Assembly (NCBI GenBank): GCA_005502775.1
Contig: SCNI01000009.1
Coordinates: 47,431 to 111,430 of the forward strand
From: Microbacteriaceae bacterium 3FA27C10
GTDB lineage: Bacteria; Actinomycetota; Actinomycetes; Actinomycetales; Microbacteriaceae
Length of the DNA stretch: 64,000 nucleotides
Direction: 5' to 3'
In this document: one piece after another, positions 43,600-51,909 of the stretch
How the letters are laid out: each line of letters starts with the position of its first letter
How positions within the stretch are numbered: position 1 is the stretch's first letter
Notes under the pieces: generated by a model
Told to the model about the DNA's origin: nothing
What the model saw: the letters and a program-made list of their open reading frames with translations, nothing else
Database searches by the model: none
Made by a program: the position numbers and the translations under genes

Positions 43600-43668
43600 C
43601 TCCGATGTCGTTCGGGTGTCGGGTCGGATGTCGGCGGCGGGCATCCGGGGCGCCGGTAAGGTGGCCTC

Positions 43669-44691
43669 ATGGCCGCCAGACGCACGCCGAGCACGAGGGC
43701 GACGATCAACGACGTCGCCGCCCGGGCGGGGGTGTCGCGCGGCACGGTGTCGCGGGTTCTGAACTCCGAGGTCTATGTCTCGGAGGCGGCGCGCACGGCG
43801 GTGGAGGCGGCCATCCACGAGGTGGGCTACGTGCGCAACGCGGCGGCCCGCAACCTGGTGACCCGGCGTTCCCAGGCCGTGGGATTGATCGTGCACGAGC
43901 CGCACTCGCTGTTCCTCGAAGACCCGAACATCGGCAGCATCCTGCTCGGCATCAACTCGGCGCTCTCCGAGGCCGACTACCAGCTGGTCTCGCTCGTCAT
44001 CGATTCCGATCGCGACATCGCGCGGGTCGCCGAATACCTCACCGGCGGCTTCGTCGACGGCGTGGTCATCATCTCGGCGCGAGCGGGCGACCCGATCGGG
44101 CACGTGATCGCGGAGTCGGGCATCCCTGCCGCGTTCGTCGGGCATCCGATCGACATCGAGGGCATCCCCTACGTGGGCATCGACAACCGCTCTGCCGCCC
44201 GCGCGATCACGGAACGGCTGATGGCCACCGGCCGCCGCCGCATCGGCATGATCGCGGCGGGTCTGGACCGCGACTCCGGCCAGGACCGCCTGGCCGGGTT
44301 CACCGAGGCTCTCGGCGACCGCTTCGACGCCGAGCTCGTGGTGGAGGTGCCGCTGTACTCCTACGGGAGCGGGGTCGACGGCATGCGGGTGCTGCTCGAG
44401 ACGCGACCCGACCTCGACGGCGTGTTCGCGGCCTCCGACGCCCTAGCGGCGGGAGCGCTCGACGTGCTGCGGGAGGCCGGGCGCTCGGTGCCCGCCGACG
44501 TGGGTCTCGTCGGCTTCGACGACAGCGCCTGGGCGGTGCGCACGCAGCCGCCGCTCTCGACCGTGCACCAGCCGGCGGGAGCGCTCGGGCGGCGCGCGGC
44601 CGAGCTCGTGCTCGCGCAGCTGCGCGGGGAGGACGTGGGGCTCGGCGGAACGTTCCTCGACACCGCGATCGTCTGGCGCGCCTCGGCGTAG
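43669..44691 (+). CDS. LacI-family transcriptional regulator (cluster 2)
   Basis: 340 residues. STRATINDVAARAGVSRGTV and SRVLNSEVYVSEAARTAVEA form the DNA-binding head and hinge start; NLVTRRSQAVGLIVHEPHSL opens the sensor, followed by DGVVIISARAGDPIG, RRRIGMIAAGLDRDSGQDRL, DGVFAASDALAAGALDVL and GLVGFDDSAWAVRTQPPLSTVHQP. AAGGTGG lies before the ATG. It is divergent from the beta-galactosidase operon across 240 bases that carry the two operators, so it is the probable repressor, relieved by a galactoside. Confidence 0.94.
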   Translation: MAARRTPSTRATINDVAARAGVSRGTVSRVLNSEVYVSEAARTAVEAAIHEVGYVRNAAARNLVTRRSQAVGLIVHEPHSLFLEDPNIGSILLGINSALSEADYQLVSLVIDSDRDIARVAEYLTGGFVDGVVIISARAGDPIGHVIAESGIPAAFVGHPIDIEGIPYVGIDNRSAARAITERLMATGRRRIGMIAAGLDRDSGQDRLAGFTEALGDRFDAELVVEVPLYSYGSGVDGMRVLLETRPDLDGVFAASDALAAGALDVLREAGRSVPADVGLVGFDDSAWAVRTQPPLSTVHQPAGALGRRAAELVLAQLRGEDVGLGGTFLDTAIVWRASA

Positions 44692-44750
44692 CCCGCCGCC
44701 CGCCCGCCCGCCGAGACTACGGAGTTCCGGGCCGACACGCCGAGCCAAGT

Positions 44751-44790
44751 CCGTCGTTTCCGTTGATCGGGCGAAAGCTCCGTCGTTCCG
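44751..44790. repeat. Two copies of an intergenic CCGTCGTTTCCG motif
   Basis: CCGTCGTTTCCG (44751-44762) and CTCCGTCGTTCCG (44778-44790) lie in the 117-base gap between lacI and the cysteine hydrolase. Related copies occur on the other side of the hydrolase (45454-45535). No promoter or T-rich terminator is obvious in this gap. Confidence 0.55.
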
Positions 44791-44808
44791 GTTGCCGGCA
44801 GCCGGGGG

Positions 44809-45411
44809 TCAGGCCGGCGTGAGCAGCTCGGCGACCGGCACGACGGTGGCGTAGCTGTCGCTGAGGGCCGCGAGGAAGGCCGCGTGCACGAGAGCGCCCG
44901 GCACCGCCTGGCCGCCGAACTCGAGGTCGGGGGCCGCGCAGGCGTCGGCTCCGACCGTGACCGTGAAGCCGAGGTCGGAGGCGGCGCGCACGGTGGCGTC
45001 GACGCACATGCTCGTCATCATGCCGATCACCACCAGGTCGAGGCCGCCGGATGCCGCGGCCGCCGCCTCGGCCTCCAGCGCGCGCAGGCGCCCTTCGAGC
45101 CCGGTGCCGAGGAAGGAGTTCGGTGACTCCTTCTGCAGCACGGGCTCGTCGCCCACGGGGGCCGCGAGCGGGTGGATCTCGATGCCGGGCGTCCCCGGCC
45201 GGAAGAAGGTCGCATCCGGAGCATCCCACACGTGCTGGATGTGGATGACCGGCTCGCCCGCCGCCCGGAACCCGGCGAGCAGCTCGGCGGCCCGCGAGGC
45301 GGCCTCCTCCGAGCCCACGAGCGGGAACGCCCCGCCCTCGAAGTAGTCCCGCTGGATGTCCACGACCACGAGCACCCGGGAACGGGGAGTCGGGTTCTCT
45401 GCTGAGGTCAC
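44809..45411 (-). CDS. Isochorismatase-family cysteine hydrolase
   Basis: 200 residues with the complete triad: D18 in VLVVVDIQRDYF, K94 in VLQKESPNSFLGTGL and C136 in MMTSMCVDATVRAASDLGF. GADACAAPDLEFGG and the C-terminal VPVAELL complete the fold. The family hydrolyses amides or imides (nicotinamide, N-carbamoylsarcosine) or the vinyl ether of isochorismate; the substrate here is unknown. A single gene flanked on both sides by the CTCCKTCGTTTC repeats. Confidence 0.88.
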   Translation of the reverse strand: MTSAENPTPRSRVLVVVDIQRDYFEGGAFPLVGSEEAASRAAELLAGFRAAGEPVIHIQHVWDAPDATFFRPGTPGIEIHPLAAPVGDEPVLQKESPNSFLGTGLEGRLRALEAEAAAAASGGLDLVVIGMMTSMCVDATVRAASDLGFTVTVGADACAAPDLEFGGQAVPGALVHAAFLAALSDSYATVVPVAELLTPA

Positions 45412-45453
45412 CCCTCCACGCTACCGCGCCCGGCACCTCCGTGCGCCTGGCCG

Positions 45454-45535
45454 CCGGAAACGAAGGAGATCGGGCGCGGAGCCCCGAAACGACGGAGAAG
45501 GGCACGGCGAGCCGGCCCACACCTCCTTCGTTGTG
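45454..45535. repeat. Three copies of the CTCCKTCGTTTC motif, mixed orientation
   Basis: CCGGAAACGAAGGAG (45454-45468), CCCGAAACGACGGAG (45483-45497) and, inverted, CTCCTTCGTTGTG (45523-45535) fill the 140-base gap between the hydrolase and the PNPOx gene. The first and last can pair over 10 bp (AACGAAGGAG). The same motif lies on the other side of the hydrolase. Confidence 0.55.
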
Positions 45536-45551
45536 AGGGGGGCGGAGTGAG

Positions 45552-46043
45552 CTAGAGGGCGGTGGTGCGGTTCTCGCCGACGTCGGGCTCGTGGCCGGTC
45601 ACGGCGGCGGCCGCGATCTTGAGGGCCGTCACGAGGCGGGGCTGGTCGGTCGACCAGAACTCGGCCGACTCGGCGTCGACCCGCAACAGTGCGACCGAGG
45701 GGTCGTCCTTGCCCTCGGGGAACCAGGCCTCGACGCCGGCCGACCACAGCTCGTCGATCGTGGCCCGGTCGTGCACCACGCTCGCCGTGCCCGAGATCGA
45801 CAGGTAGCCCTTGCCCGACTCGAACGCCGCATTGACCTTCGGATGCGCCGCGATCTCCGCGGTCTTCTCGCTCGGGTCGGGGGTGAAGAACCAGAGCACG
45901 CCGTCGAACTCCTTCTCCTGCACCGCGAGCGGCCGGGAGTGCAGCTCGCCACTCGCCGTCTGGCTCGTCACGAGCGCCACCTTCGCTGCCGAGATGAGCT
46001 TCGCGATGGTCTGGATGTCGTCGTCGTGCGTGTTGTCCGTCAT
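45552..46043 (-). CDS. Pyridoxamine 5'-phosphate oxidase-like (general stress protein 26 type)
   Basis: 163 residues of the split-barrel flavin-binding fold. IQTIAKLISAAKVALVTSQT, ELHSRPLAVQEKEFDGVLWF and KVNAAFESGKGYLSISGTAS match GSP26-like proteins, which bind FMN/FAD or deazaflavin but have few proven reactions. WSAGVEAWFPEGKDDPSVAL is also characteristic of that group. ATG 46043 is chosen where the conserved helix begins; the frame is open 20 codons further upstream. It is monocistronic. Confidence 0.85.
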   Translation of the reverse strand: MTDNTHDDDIQTIAKLISAAKVALVTSQTASGELHSRPLAVQEKEFDGVLWFFTPDPSEKTAEIAAHPKVNAAFESGKGYLSISGTASVVHDRATIDELWSAGVEAWFPEGKDDPSVALLRVDAESAEFWSTDQPRLVTALKIAAAAVTGHEPDVGENRTTAL

Positions 46044-46122
46044 GCGGCCGACCCTACGCTCGCGCGCGCGGGGCGCAACGAGGTCGCAGGTGGCGTCCAG
46101 CATCCGGCCGCCGGGGTGCAGC

Positions 46123-47253
46123 TCAGACCTTGGCGTCCTGCTTCGGGAACACGACCTTCTGCACGATGATGATGGCCGACGCCGCGATCGGGATGGCGAC
46201 CAGCGCGCCGAGCACGGAGCCGAGCGTTCCGCCCGCCACGGCCGCGATCACGACGATCGCTCCGGGCACCGACACCGCCCGGTTCATGATGCGCGGGCTC
46301 AGGAAGTAGGCCTCCACCTGCATGTACACGACGTAGTAGATCGCGGCCACGAGTGCCGTGATCGGCGAGGCGAACAGGCACACGAGCACGATGATGATCG
46401 AGCCGGAGAGGGTGCCGACCAGCGGCACCAGAGAGGCCAGGAAGGCCACGAACGCGAGCAGCGCGGGCGCCGGCGCCCCGATGATCGACAAGAAGATGAG
46501 GCTCAGCACGCCGTTGATCGCCGCCAGGCCGATCTGCCCGACCACGTAGCGGCCCACGGCGCCTGTGATGTCGTCGGTGAGCGAGGCGAAGGACGCGCGC
46601 TTGTTGGCCGGCACGAAGCGGTAGGTGACCTTCTTCATGCTGCGCAGCGAGGCGAGGAAGTAGAGCGTGAGGATCAGCACGATCACTCCGCCGGTCGCCC
46701 CGCTGGCGATGCCGGTGCCCACGGCGAGCAGGCCGCCGCCGAGGGCGAGCAGGTTGTTCGGGTCCTGGAAGAAGCTCCCGGCGTCTTGGATGGCCTTGTT
46801 GACGTCGACGAAGTTGCCGATGAGGCCCTGCAGCCCCGTCACGAAGTCGCTGTGCGTGACCTGGTCGACGATGTCGCTGAAGTTGGTGATGAAGTACGAG
46901 GCCTGGTTCACCACGATCGGGATGACGGCGAAGGCGAGCCCCACGAACACCAGGATGACCGCGGCGAAGACGATCACGATGGCCAGCGGGCGGGGCATCC
47001 GCTTCTCGAGCCACGACACCAGGGGGTCCAGGCCCAGGGCGAGGAAGAGCGCCACACCGATGTAGATGAGCACGGTGCTCAGCTGCGTGACGATGCCGCC
47101 GATGAGCAGCGAGAGCAGCACGCCGAGGCCTCCGACGAGCCCGATGCGGAAGGCGTTGACGTGCACGCCGGGGCCCACGGTGTCTTCGGTGAGCGCGAGA
47201 TCGGCGGTCGGTGCGGCCACCGATTGCTGACGATGGGGCTTCTTCTTGAACAC
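46123..47253 (-). CDS. AI-2E family transporter
   Basis: 376 residues with about eight helices. LIYIGVALFLALGLDPLVSW, YRFVPANKRASFASLTDDIT, GRYVVGQIGLAAINGVLSLI and PLVGTLSGSIIIVLVCLFAS are typical of the AI-2E (UPF0118/PerM) family. Despite the name, members include Na+/H+ antiporters and proteins with uncertain cargo, and TqsA, which exports autoinducer 2. GTG 47253 with AGAGAGG seven bases upstream is preferred to an ATG at 47280. The intergenic space to the divergent DUF7882 gene is only 74 bases. Confidence 0.88.
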   Translation of the reverse strand: MFKKKPHRQQSVAAPTADLALTEDTVGPGVHVNAFRIGLVGGLGVLLSLLIGGIVTQLSTVLIYIGVALFLALGLDPLVSWLEKRMPRPLAIVIVFAAVILVFVGLAFAVIPIVVNQASYFITNFSDIVDQVTHSDFVTGLQGLIGNFVDVNKAIQDAGSFFQDPNNLLALGGGLLAVGTGIASGATGGVIVLILTLYFLASLRSMKKVTYRFVPANKRASFASLTDDITGAVGRYVVGQIGLAAINGVLSLIFLSIIGAPAPALLAFVAFLASLVPLVGTLSGSIIIVLVCLFASPITALVAAIYYVVYMQVEAYFLSPRIMNRAVSVPGAIVVIAAVAGGTLGSVLGALVAIPIAASAIIIVQKVVFPKQDAKV

Positions 47254-47327
47254 GGCCGACCTCTCTCGTTGTGAACGCAACCCTAGCCGGAGGGGCGCGG
47301 AGGCGCTCGCCGTGCGTTAATGGGCAG

Positions 47328-47702
47328 ATGGGAAAGCTGCTCTACGGCACATCGGGCATCGAGATCGAGTTCGACGACCGCACTCTCACGCACCTGCAGA
47401 TCGTCATCGCCGCGAAGCTGCGACGCAAGGAGAGCTTCTTCTTCTCCTGGAAGGACGACCCGGCCATCGGCGACGGCCGGTCGAGCATCTGGCTCGACTC
47501 GGCCATCCCGCTCTACTTCAAGTTCGCGGGCGGCCGCGTGCCGTCGATCAACCGCGAGTGGCTCGACGTGCTCACGGCCTCGTCGAACCGCAGCGGCGGC
47601 CTGCAGTTCACCGAGGAACCCGGCTCCCCCGCCGCGGGCAACGGCAACGGCCACAACGGCAACGGTCACGGCGGAGCATCCGGCCCCGCCACCGTGCGCT
47701 AG
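47328..47702 (+). CDS. DUF7882-family protein
   Basis: 124 residues, beginning MGKLLYGTSGIEIEFDDRTL, then HLQIVIAAKLRRKESFFFSW, KDDPAIGDGRSSIWLDSAIP and REWLDVLTASSNRSGG. This small family is common in Microbacteriaceae and is sometimes mislabelled as a DNA ligase; no ligase motif is present here. The tail is Gly/Asn/His-rich (NGNGHNGNGHGG), which could bind metal. The start is fixed by MGKLLYG; there is no RBS, and TTAATG just upstream hints at a leaderless transcript. Function unknown. Confidence 0.8.
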   Translation: MGKLLYGTSGIEIEFDDRTLTHLQIVIAAKLRRKESFFFSWKDDPAIGDGRSSIWLDSAIPLYFKFAGGRVPSINREWLDVLTASSNRSGGLQFTEEPGSPAAGNGNGHNGNGHGGASGPATVR

Positions 47703-47723
47703 GGCTTGTCAGACACGCCCTAG
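47699..47723. terminator. Hairpin containing both convergent stop codons
   Basis: CTAGGGC (47699-47705) and GCCCTAG (47717-47723) flank TTGTCAGACAC, in which TGTC and GACA can also pair. The stop codons of the DUF7882 gene and of the 70-residue gene on the other strand both lie in the arms. No T-run; probably a compact bidirectional end. Confidence 0.5.
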
Positions 47724-47932
47724 CCGGCGAGGGACTCCTCGAGCGCGGCCTCGGCCGCCTCGAGCGAGGGGTAGGTGCCCAGGTGGCGGCCCGTGCGGCC
47801 GGTCACCACGAAGCCGTGCACCCATTTCTCGGTGACAATGCCGAGCGGACGACCGGAGGAGTCGGATGCGACCCACAGCCCGGATTGTGCGGTGCGCCAG
47901 GCGATGGACGGCGCAGCCAGTGTTTCAGTCAT
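47720..47932 (-). CDS. Unknown 70-residue protein
   Basis: MTETLAAPSIAWRTAQSGLW, then VASDSSGRPLGIVTEKWVHG, FVVTGRTGRHLGTYPSLEAA and EAALEESLAG. It is soluble, alternating short beta-strands with a final helix; the pattern ...GxYPSLEAAxAAL resembles small bacterial domains of unknown role. ATG 47932 has GGGAGAA five bases upstream; the frame is open to 48262 but only in shadow of kdpE. Not recognised. Confidence 0.65.
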   Translation of the reverse strand: MTETLAAPSIAWRTAQSGLWVASDSSGRPLGIVTEKWVHGFVVTGRTGRHLGTYPSLEAAEAALEESLAG

Positions 47933-48027
47933 GGTTCTCCCTTGAACTCGACTGACGGAAGCATACCTCCCGAACCCGACGACCGACCCCGTGCGCACCG
48001 AGAGACATGGGCGGCGGCCCGGCCCCG

Positions 48028-48729
48028 TCAGCGAGCGGTGCTCCCGGGCGGATCCGGTTCGAAGCGGTACCCCATGCCCGTCTCGGTGAGGATGTGCTGC
48101 GGCCTCGACGGGTTGGGTTCGAGCTTCTTGCGCAGCTGGCCGATGTAGAGGCGCAGATAGCCGGTCTCGTGCACGTTCGGTGTTCCCCAGATCTCGGTGA
48201 AGAGATCGGCGTGGGTCAGCAGGCGGTGCGGGTTGCGCACCAGCAGCTCGAGGATCTTCCACTCGGTGGGGGTGAGCCGGATGGCGTTGCGCTGGCCTTC
48301 GCGCGTGATGACGTGCGCGACCAGGTCGATGGTCACGCCGCTCAGGGTGACGACCGGCTGGCTGACCGCGACCGGGGAGCGTCGGGTGAGGGCCCGCACC
48401 CGGGCGAGCAGCTCGTCGATGGCGAACGGCTTGGTGACGTAGTCGTCGGCGCCGGCGTCGAGGGCGTCGACCTTGTCGGCGGCGTCGGTTCGGCCGGAGA
48501 CGACGAGGATGGGCAGCTGCGAGTAGCCGCGGACGGTGCGGATCACTTCCATCCCGTCGAGGCGGGGCATGCCCAGGTCGACGATCAGCAGGTCGGGCGG
48601 ATGCGTGGACGCGGCGGCGATGGTGCGCATCCCGTCGTCGGCGGTGATGATCTCGTGCCCCTGCGAGCCGAGCGTGACCCGGAGGGCGCGGAGGATCTGC
48701 GGGTCGTCGTCGGCGATCAGGATCCTCAC
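48028..48729 (-). CDS. kdpE: Response regulator KdpE (copy 1)
   Basis: 233 residues of the OmpR class. The receiver begins MRILIADDDPQILRALRVTL; phospho-acceptor D51 is in LLIVDLGMPRLDG and the conserved lysine in DDYVTKPFAIDE. The winged helix contains LTPTEWKILELLVRNPHRLL and YLRLYIGQLRKKLEPNPSRP. KdpE activates kdpFABC when potassium or turgor falls. Its ATG overlaps the KdpD stop by four bases. A near-identical paralogue lies at 62531. Confidence 0.96.
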   Translation of the reverse strand: MRILIADDDPQILRALRVTLGSQGHEIITADDGMRTIAAASTHPPDLLIVDLGMPRLDGMEVIRTVRGYSQLPILVVSGRTDAADKVDALDAGADDYVTKPFAIDELLARVRALTRRSPVAVSQPVVTLSGVTIDLVAHVITREGQRNAIRLTPTEWKILELLVRNPHRLLTHADLFTEIWGTPNVHETGYLRLYIGQLRKKLEPNPSRPQHILTETGMGYRFEPDPPGSTAR

Positions 48730-51263
48730 GCGGTGACCGCTTTCAGGGTGATCACCATCGTCGACCCGCCGAGCGGGGTCTCCTCGAACTCGAGGGTGCC
48801 GTTCATGCCTTCGATGAAGCCTTTCGAGAGGGCCAGCCCGAGTCCGAGGCCCGCGGTGTTGTCGGTGTCGCCCAGACGCTGGAAGGGCACGAAGATGTCT
48901 TCCCGGCGGTCCTCCGGAACGCCGGGGCCGCGGTCGATGACCCTGACCTGCACGGTGTCGTGGAACGCGGATGCCGCGATCACGACCTTGTGATCGGCCG
49001 GCGTGTACTTGAGCGCGTTCGAGAGCACGTTCACGATGACCCGTTCGAGCAGGCCCGGGTCGGCCTCCAGCTGGGGGAGGTCGTGGGGGATGTCGAGGTC
49101 GACCGTCTCCGGGCCGACGCCGAGCTCCTCGAGCGCCGTGGGCACGAGGTCGTCGAGGTCGACGGGCTGGAGGGTCACGGCGAGGACGCCGGCCTGAACC
49201 CGGCTCACGTCGAGCAGGTCGGTGAGCAGGTCGGTGAGCTGCTTGAGCGAGGTCTCGGCGGTGTCGAGGAGTTCGTCACGATCGGCGTCCGTCAGCGTCG
49301 ACCCGGGAGTCCGCAGCCCGGTCACCGCGGCGGTGGCTCCGGCGAGCGGTCGGCGGAGGTCGTGCCCGACGGCGGCGAGGAGCGCGCTCCGCACCTTGTC
49401 GGCGGCCGCCAGGGGAGCCATCTCGCGGGCGGTCTCCTGGAGGTCGGCGTGCTCGAGCGCGGAGGCGAGCTGCGACACGATCACCCCGAGCAGCCGCCGG
49501 TCGGACGACTGCAGGGCCCGGCCGTGCAGCTCGAGCACCGCCTGGTCGTTGATCGGCACCCGGTCGACGGCGCCGTCCGTGGTGGCGCCGTCTGTCGTGG
49601 TGCCGTCCGTGGTGGGCCCGTCCCCTCCGGCGCCGGCCCCGGCGGGCTCGCCGTCAGTGGCGAGCACGCGGTCGCCGATCAGGATGCGCACCCCGGTCAG
49701 CCCGAAAGCCTCCCGGGTGCGCGTCACGAAGGCCTGGAAGGCATCCTGGCCGCGCAGCACCTCTCCGGCGACGCCGGCGATCAACTCCGACTCGGCGGCG
49801 GAGCGCCGGGCCGCCCGGCTGCGGCGCGCGGCCTGGTCGACGACGATCGAGACCAGCACGGCGATCACCACGTAGAGCACGAGGGCGAGCAGGTGCAGCG
49901 GTTCGTCGACCGTGACCGTGTAGAGCGGATCGACGAAGAAGAAGTCGAGGGTGAAGCCGCTGAGGATCGCGGCGAACAGGGCGGGCCAGATGCCGCCGAC
50001 GAGCGCGACGATCACGACGAGCAGCTGGTAGCTGAGCACGTCGGAGGTGATGGAGTCGTCGTTGCGGAACGAGGCGAGCAGCCAGGTGAGCAGGGGGCCG
50101 CCGACGAAGGCGAGCAGGAAGCCGTAGACCCGGCGGCGCAGGGTGAGCGAGCCGTGCGGGTGGGGGAGCGAGAAGCGGCTGCCGGCTGCCGCGTGGTTGA
50201 CGATGTGTACGTCGATGTCGCCGGACTCGCGGATGACCGTGGATCCGATCCCGGGCCCGGTGACCAGGGCGGCGATGCGGCTGCGCCGGCTCACCCCGAT
50301 GACCAGCTGGGTGGCGTTGGAGGCCTTCGCGAACTCGACGAGCGCCACCGGGATGTCGCTGCCGACCACCTGATGGAAGCTCCCGCCGAGGCTCTCCACG
50401 AGGGAGCGCTGGGCGGCGAGGGCGCCGGGGTTCGCCTGCCGGAGGCCGTCCTGGCTGGTGACGTGCACGGCGAGCAGCTGGCCGCCGGCCGAGCGGGCGG
50501 CGATGCGTGAGCCGCGCCGCAGGAGCGTCTCGCCCTCGGGCCCGCCGGTGAGCGCGACGACGACGCGTTCGCGCGCCTCCCACTTCTGGCCGATGCCGTG
50601 CTCGGTGCGGTACTTCTGCAGCGAGGAGTCCACCTCGTCGGCGAGCCAGAGCAGCGCGAGTTCGCGCAGGGCGGTGAGGTTGCCGAGCCGGAAGTAGTTC
50701 GACAGCGCGGCGTCGATGCGCGCCTCCGGGTACACGACGCCCTCCGAGAGGCGGTCGCGGAGGGCTTGCGGGGCGAGGTCGACGACCTCGATCTGGTCGG
50801 CCTCGCGCAGCACCGCATCCGGGATCGTCTCCCGTTGCGGCACTCCGGTGATGGCCTGCACCACGTCGTTGAGCGACTCGATGTGCTGGATGTTCACGGT
50901 GGAGATCACGTTGATGCCGGCATCCAGCAGCGTCTCGACGTCTCGCCACCGCTTCTCGTGGGCGAGACCGGGGGCGTTGGTGTGGGCGAGCTCGTCGACG
51001 AGGGCGTATTCGGGCGCGCGGGCGATGACGGCGTCGAGGTCCATCTCCTCGAGCTGCACCCCGCGGTGGGAGACCAGGGTGCGCGGGATGATCTCGAACC
51101 CCGCGGTCATCGCCTTGGTGGCGGCGCGGCCGTGCGTCTCGACGACCGCCACCACCACGTCCTTGCCCAGGGAGCGCAGCCGCCGTCCTTCTTCGAGCAT
51201 GGCGTAGGTCTTGCCGACGCCGGGGGCGGCTCCGAGAAGAACCCGGAGCCGCCCCTGCTTCAT
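48726..51263 (-). CDS. kdpD: Sensor histidine kinase KdpD (copy 1)
   Basis: 845 residues. 1-215: KdpD domain with Walker A GAAPGVGKT (11-19) and VDELAHTNAPG; 233-360: universal-stress-protein fold; about 378-480: four transmembrane helices; a GAF-like region with a T-T-D-G-x tandem linker (about 550-565); DHp domain with H634 in AVGHDLRRPL; catalytic domain with NVLSNALKYTP and GLGLGLALSKGF. It senses low potassium and controls KdpE by phosphorylation and dephosphorylation; c-di-AMP often binds the stress-protein domain in other bacteria. GGAGGG precedes ATG 51263; kdpC ends 25 bases upstream. Confidence 0.97.
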   Translation of the reverse strand: MKQGRLRVLLGAAPGVGKTYAMLEEGRRLRSLGKDVVVAVVETHGRAATKAMTAGFEIIPRTLVSHRGVQLEEMDLDAVIARAPEYALVDELAHTNAPGLAHEKRWRDVETLLDAGINVISTVNIQHIESLNDVVQAITGVPQRETIPDAVLREADQIEVVDLAPQALRDRLSEGVVYPEARIDAALSNYFRLGNLTALRELALLWLADEVDSSLQKYRTEHGIGQKWEARERVVVALTGGPEGETLLRRGSRIAARSAGGQLLAVHVTSQDGLRQANPGALAAQRSLVESLGGSFHQVVGSDIPVALVEFAKASNATQLVIGVSRRSRIAALVTGPGIGSTVIRESGDIDVHIVNHAAAGSRFSLPHPHGSLTLRRRVYGFLLAFVGGPLLTWLLASFRNDDSITSDVLSYQLLVVIVALVGGIWPALFAAILSGFTLDFFFVDPLYTVTVDEPLHLLALVLYVVIAVLVSIVVDQAARRSRAARRSAAESELIAGVAGEVLRGQDAFQAFVTRTREAFGLTGVRILIGDRVLATDGEPAGAGAGGDGPTTDGTTTDGATTDGAVDRVPINDQAVLELHGRALQSSDRRLLGVIVSQLASALEHADLQETAREMAPLAAADKVRSALLAAVGHDLRRPLAGATAAVTGLRTPGSTLTDADRDELLDTAETSLKQLTDLLTDLLDVSRVQAGVLAVTLQPVDLDDLVPTALEELGVGPETVDLDIPHDLPQLEADPGLLERVIVNVLSNALKYTPADHKVVIAASAFHDTVQVRVIDRGPGVPEDRREDIFVPFQRLGDTDNTAGLGLGLALSKGFIEGMNGTLEFEETPLGGSTMVITLKAVTA

Positions 51264-51288
51264 CGCGCCCTCCGGGCGGATCGGAGCG

Positions 51289-51891
51289 TCATCGGCCCAG
51301 CTGGCTCAGGGCCACGTTCAGCTGCAGGACGTTGACCGTCGGCTCGCCGAGGTAGCCGAGGTCGCGCCCTTGCACGAAGCGGTCGACCAGTCCCTGCACG
51401 GCCGCCTGGTCGAGGCCCCGGGCTTGGGCGATGCGGGCGACCTGCTCGTCGGCGTACGCCGGGCTGATGTGCGGGTCGAGGCCGGAGCCCGAGGTGGTGA
51501 GCGCATCCACCGGGATGTCGGCCTCCGACACGCCGTCGCTCTCGGCGATGGCGGCCTTCCGGGCTTCGATCGCGGCGATGAAGTCCTCGTTCTCGGGCCC
51601 GTAGTTCGAGCCGACCGAGGCGCCTCCGTCGTAGCCGGCCGCGGAGGGCCGCGACTGGAACCACTGGGGCAGGGCGTTGCCGTCGGCGTCGGTGAACGAC
51701 TGGCCGATCAACGACGAGCCGACGGGTGCACCGTCGACGGTCACGACCGAGCCGTTAGCCTGAGCGGGCAGGGCGAGCTGTCCGACGCCCAGGATGGCGA
51801 CGGGGTAGGCGATGCCGAGCACGACCGTCGCGACGACCATGTACCGCAGCGCGACCCAGTAGGGGCGGGCGAACCCGCGATTGGTAGCCAT
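51289..51891 (-). CDS. kdpC: Potassium-transporting ATPase subunit KdpC
   Basis: 200 residues: one N-terminal membrane helix (YMVVATVVLGIAYPVAILGV), then an extracytoplasmic domain with GSSLIGQSFTDADGNALPQW, FQSRPSAAGYDGGASVGSNY and DALTTSGSGLDPHISPAYAD, ending with ARGLDQAAVQGLVDRFVQGR. It stabilises the KdpFABC complex and is thought to raise potassium affinity. It starts 18 bases after kdpB. Its C-terminal third is the source of the relic found upstream of the second kdpD. Confidence 0.97.
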   Translation of the reverse strand: MATNRGFARPYWVALRYMVVATVVLGIAYPVAILGVGQLALPAQANGSVVTVDGAPVGSSLIGQSFTDADGNALPQWFQSRPSAAGYDGGASVGSNYGPENEDFIAAIEARKAAIAESDGVSEADIPVDALTTSGSGLDPHISPAYADEQVARIAQARGLDQAAVQGLVDRFVQGRDLGYLGEPTVNVLQLNVALSQLGR

Positions 51892-51909
51892 TTCGTTGTC
51901 CTGTTCTTT

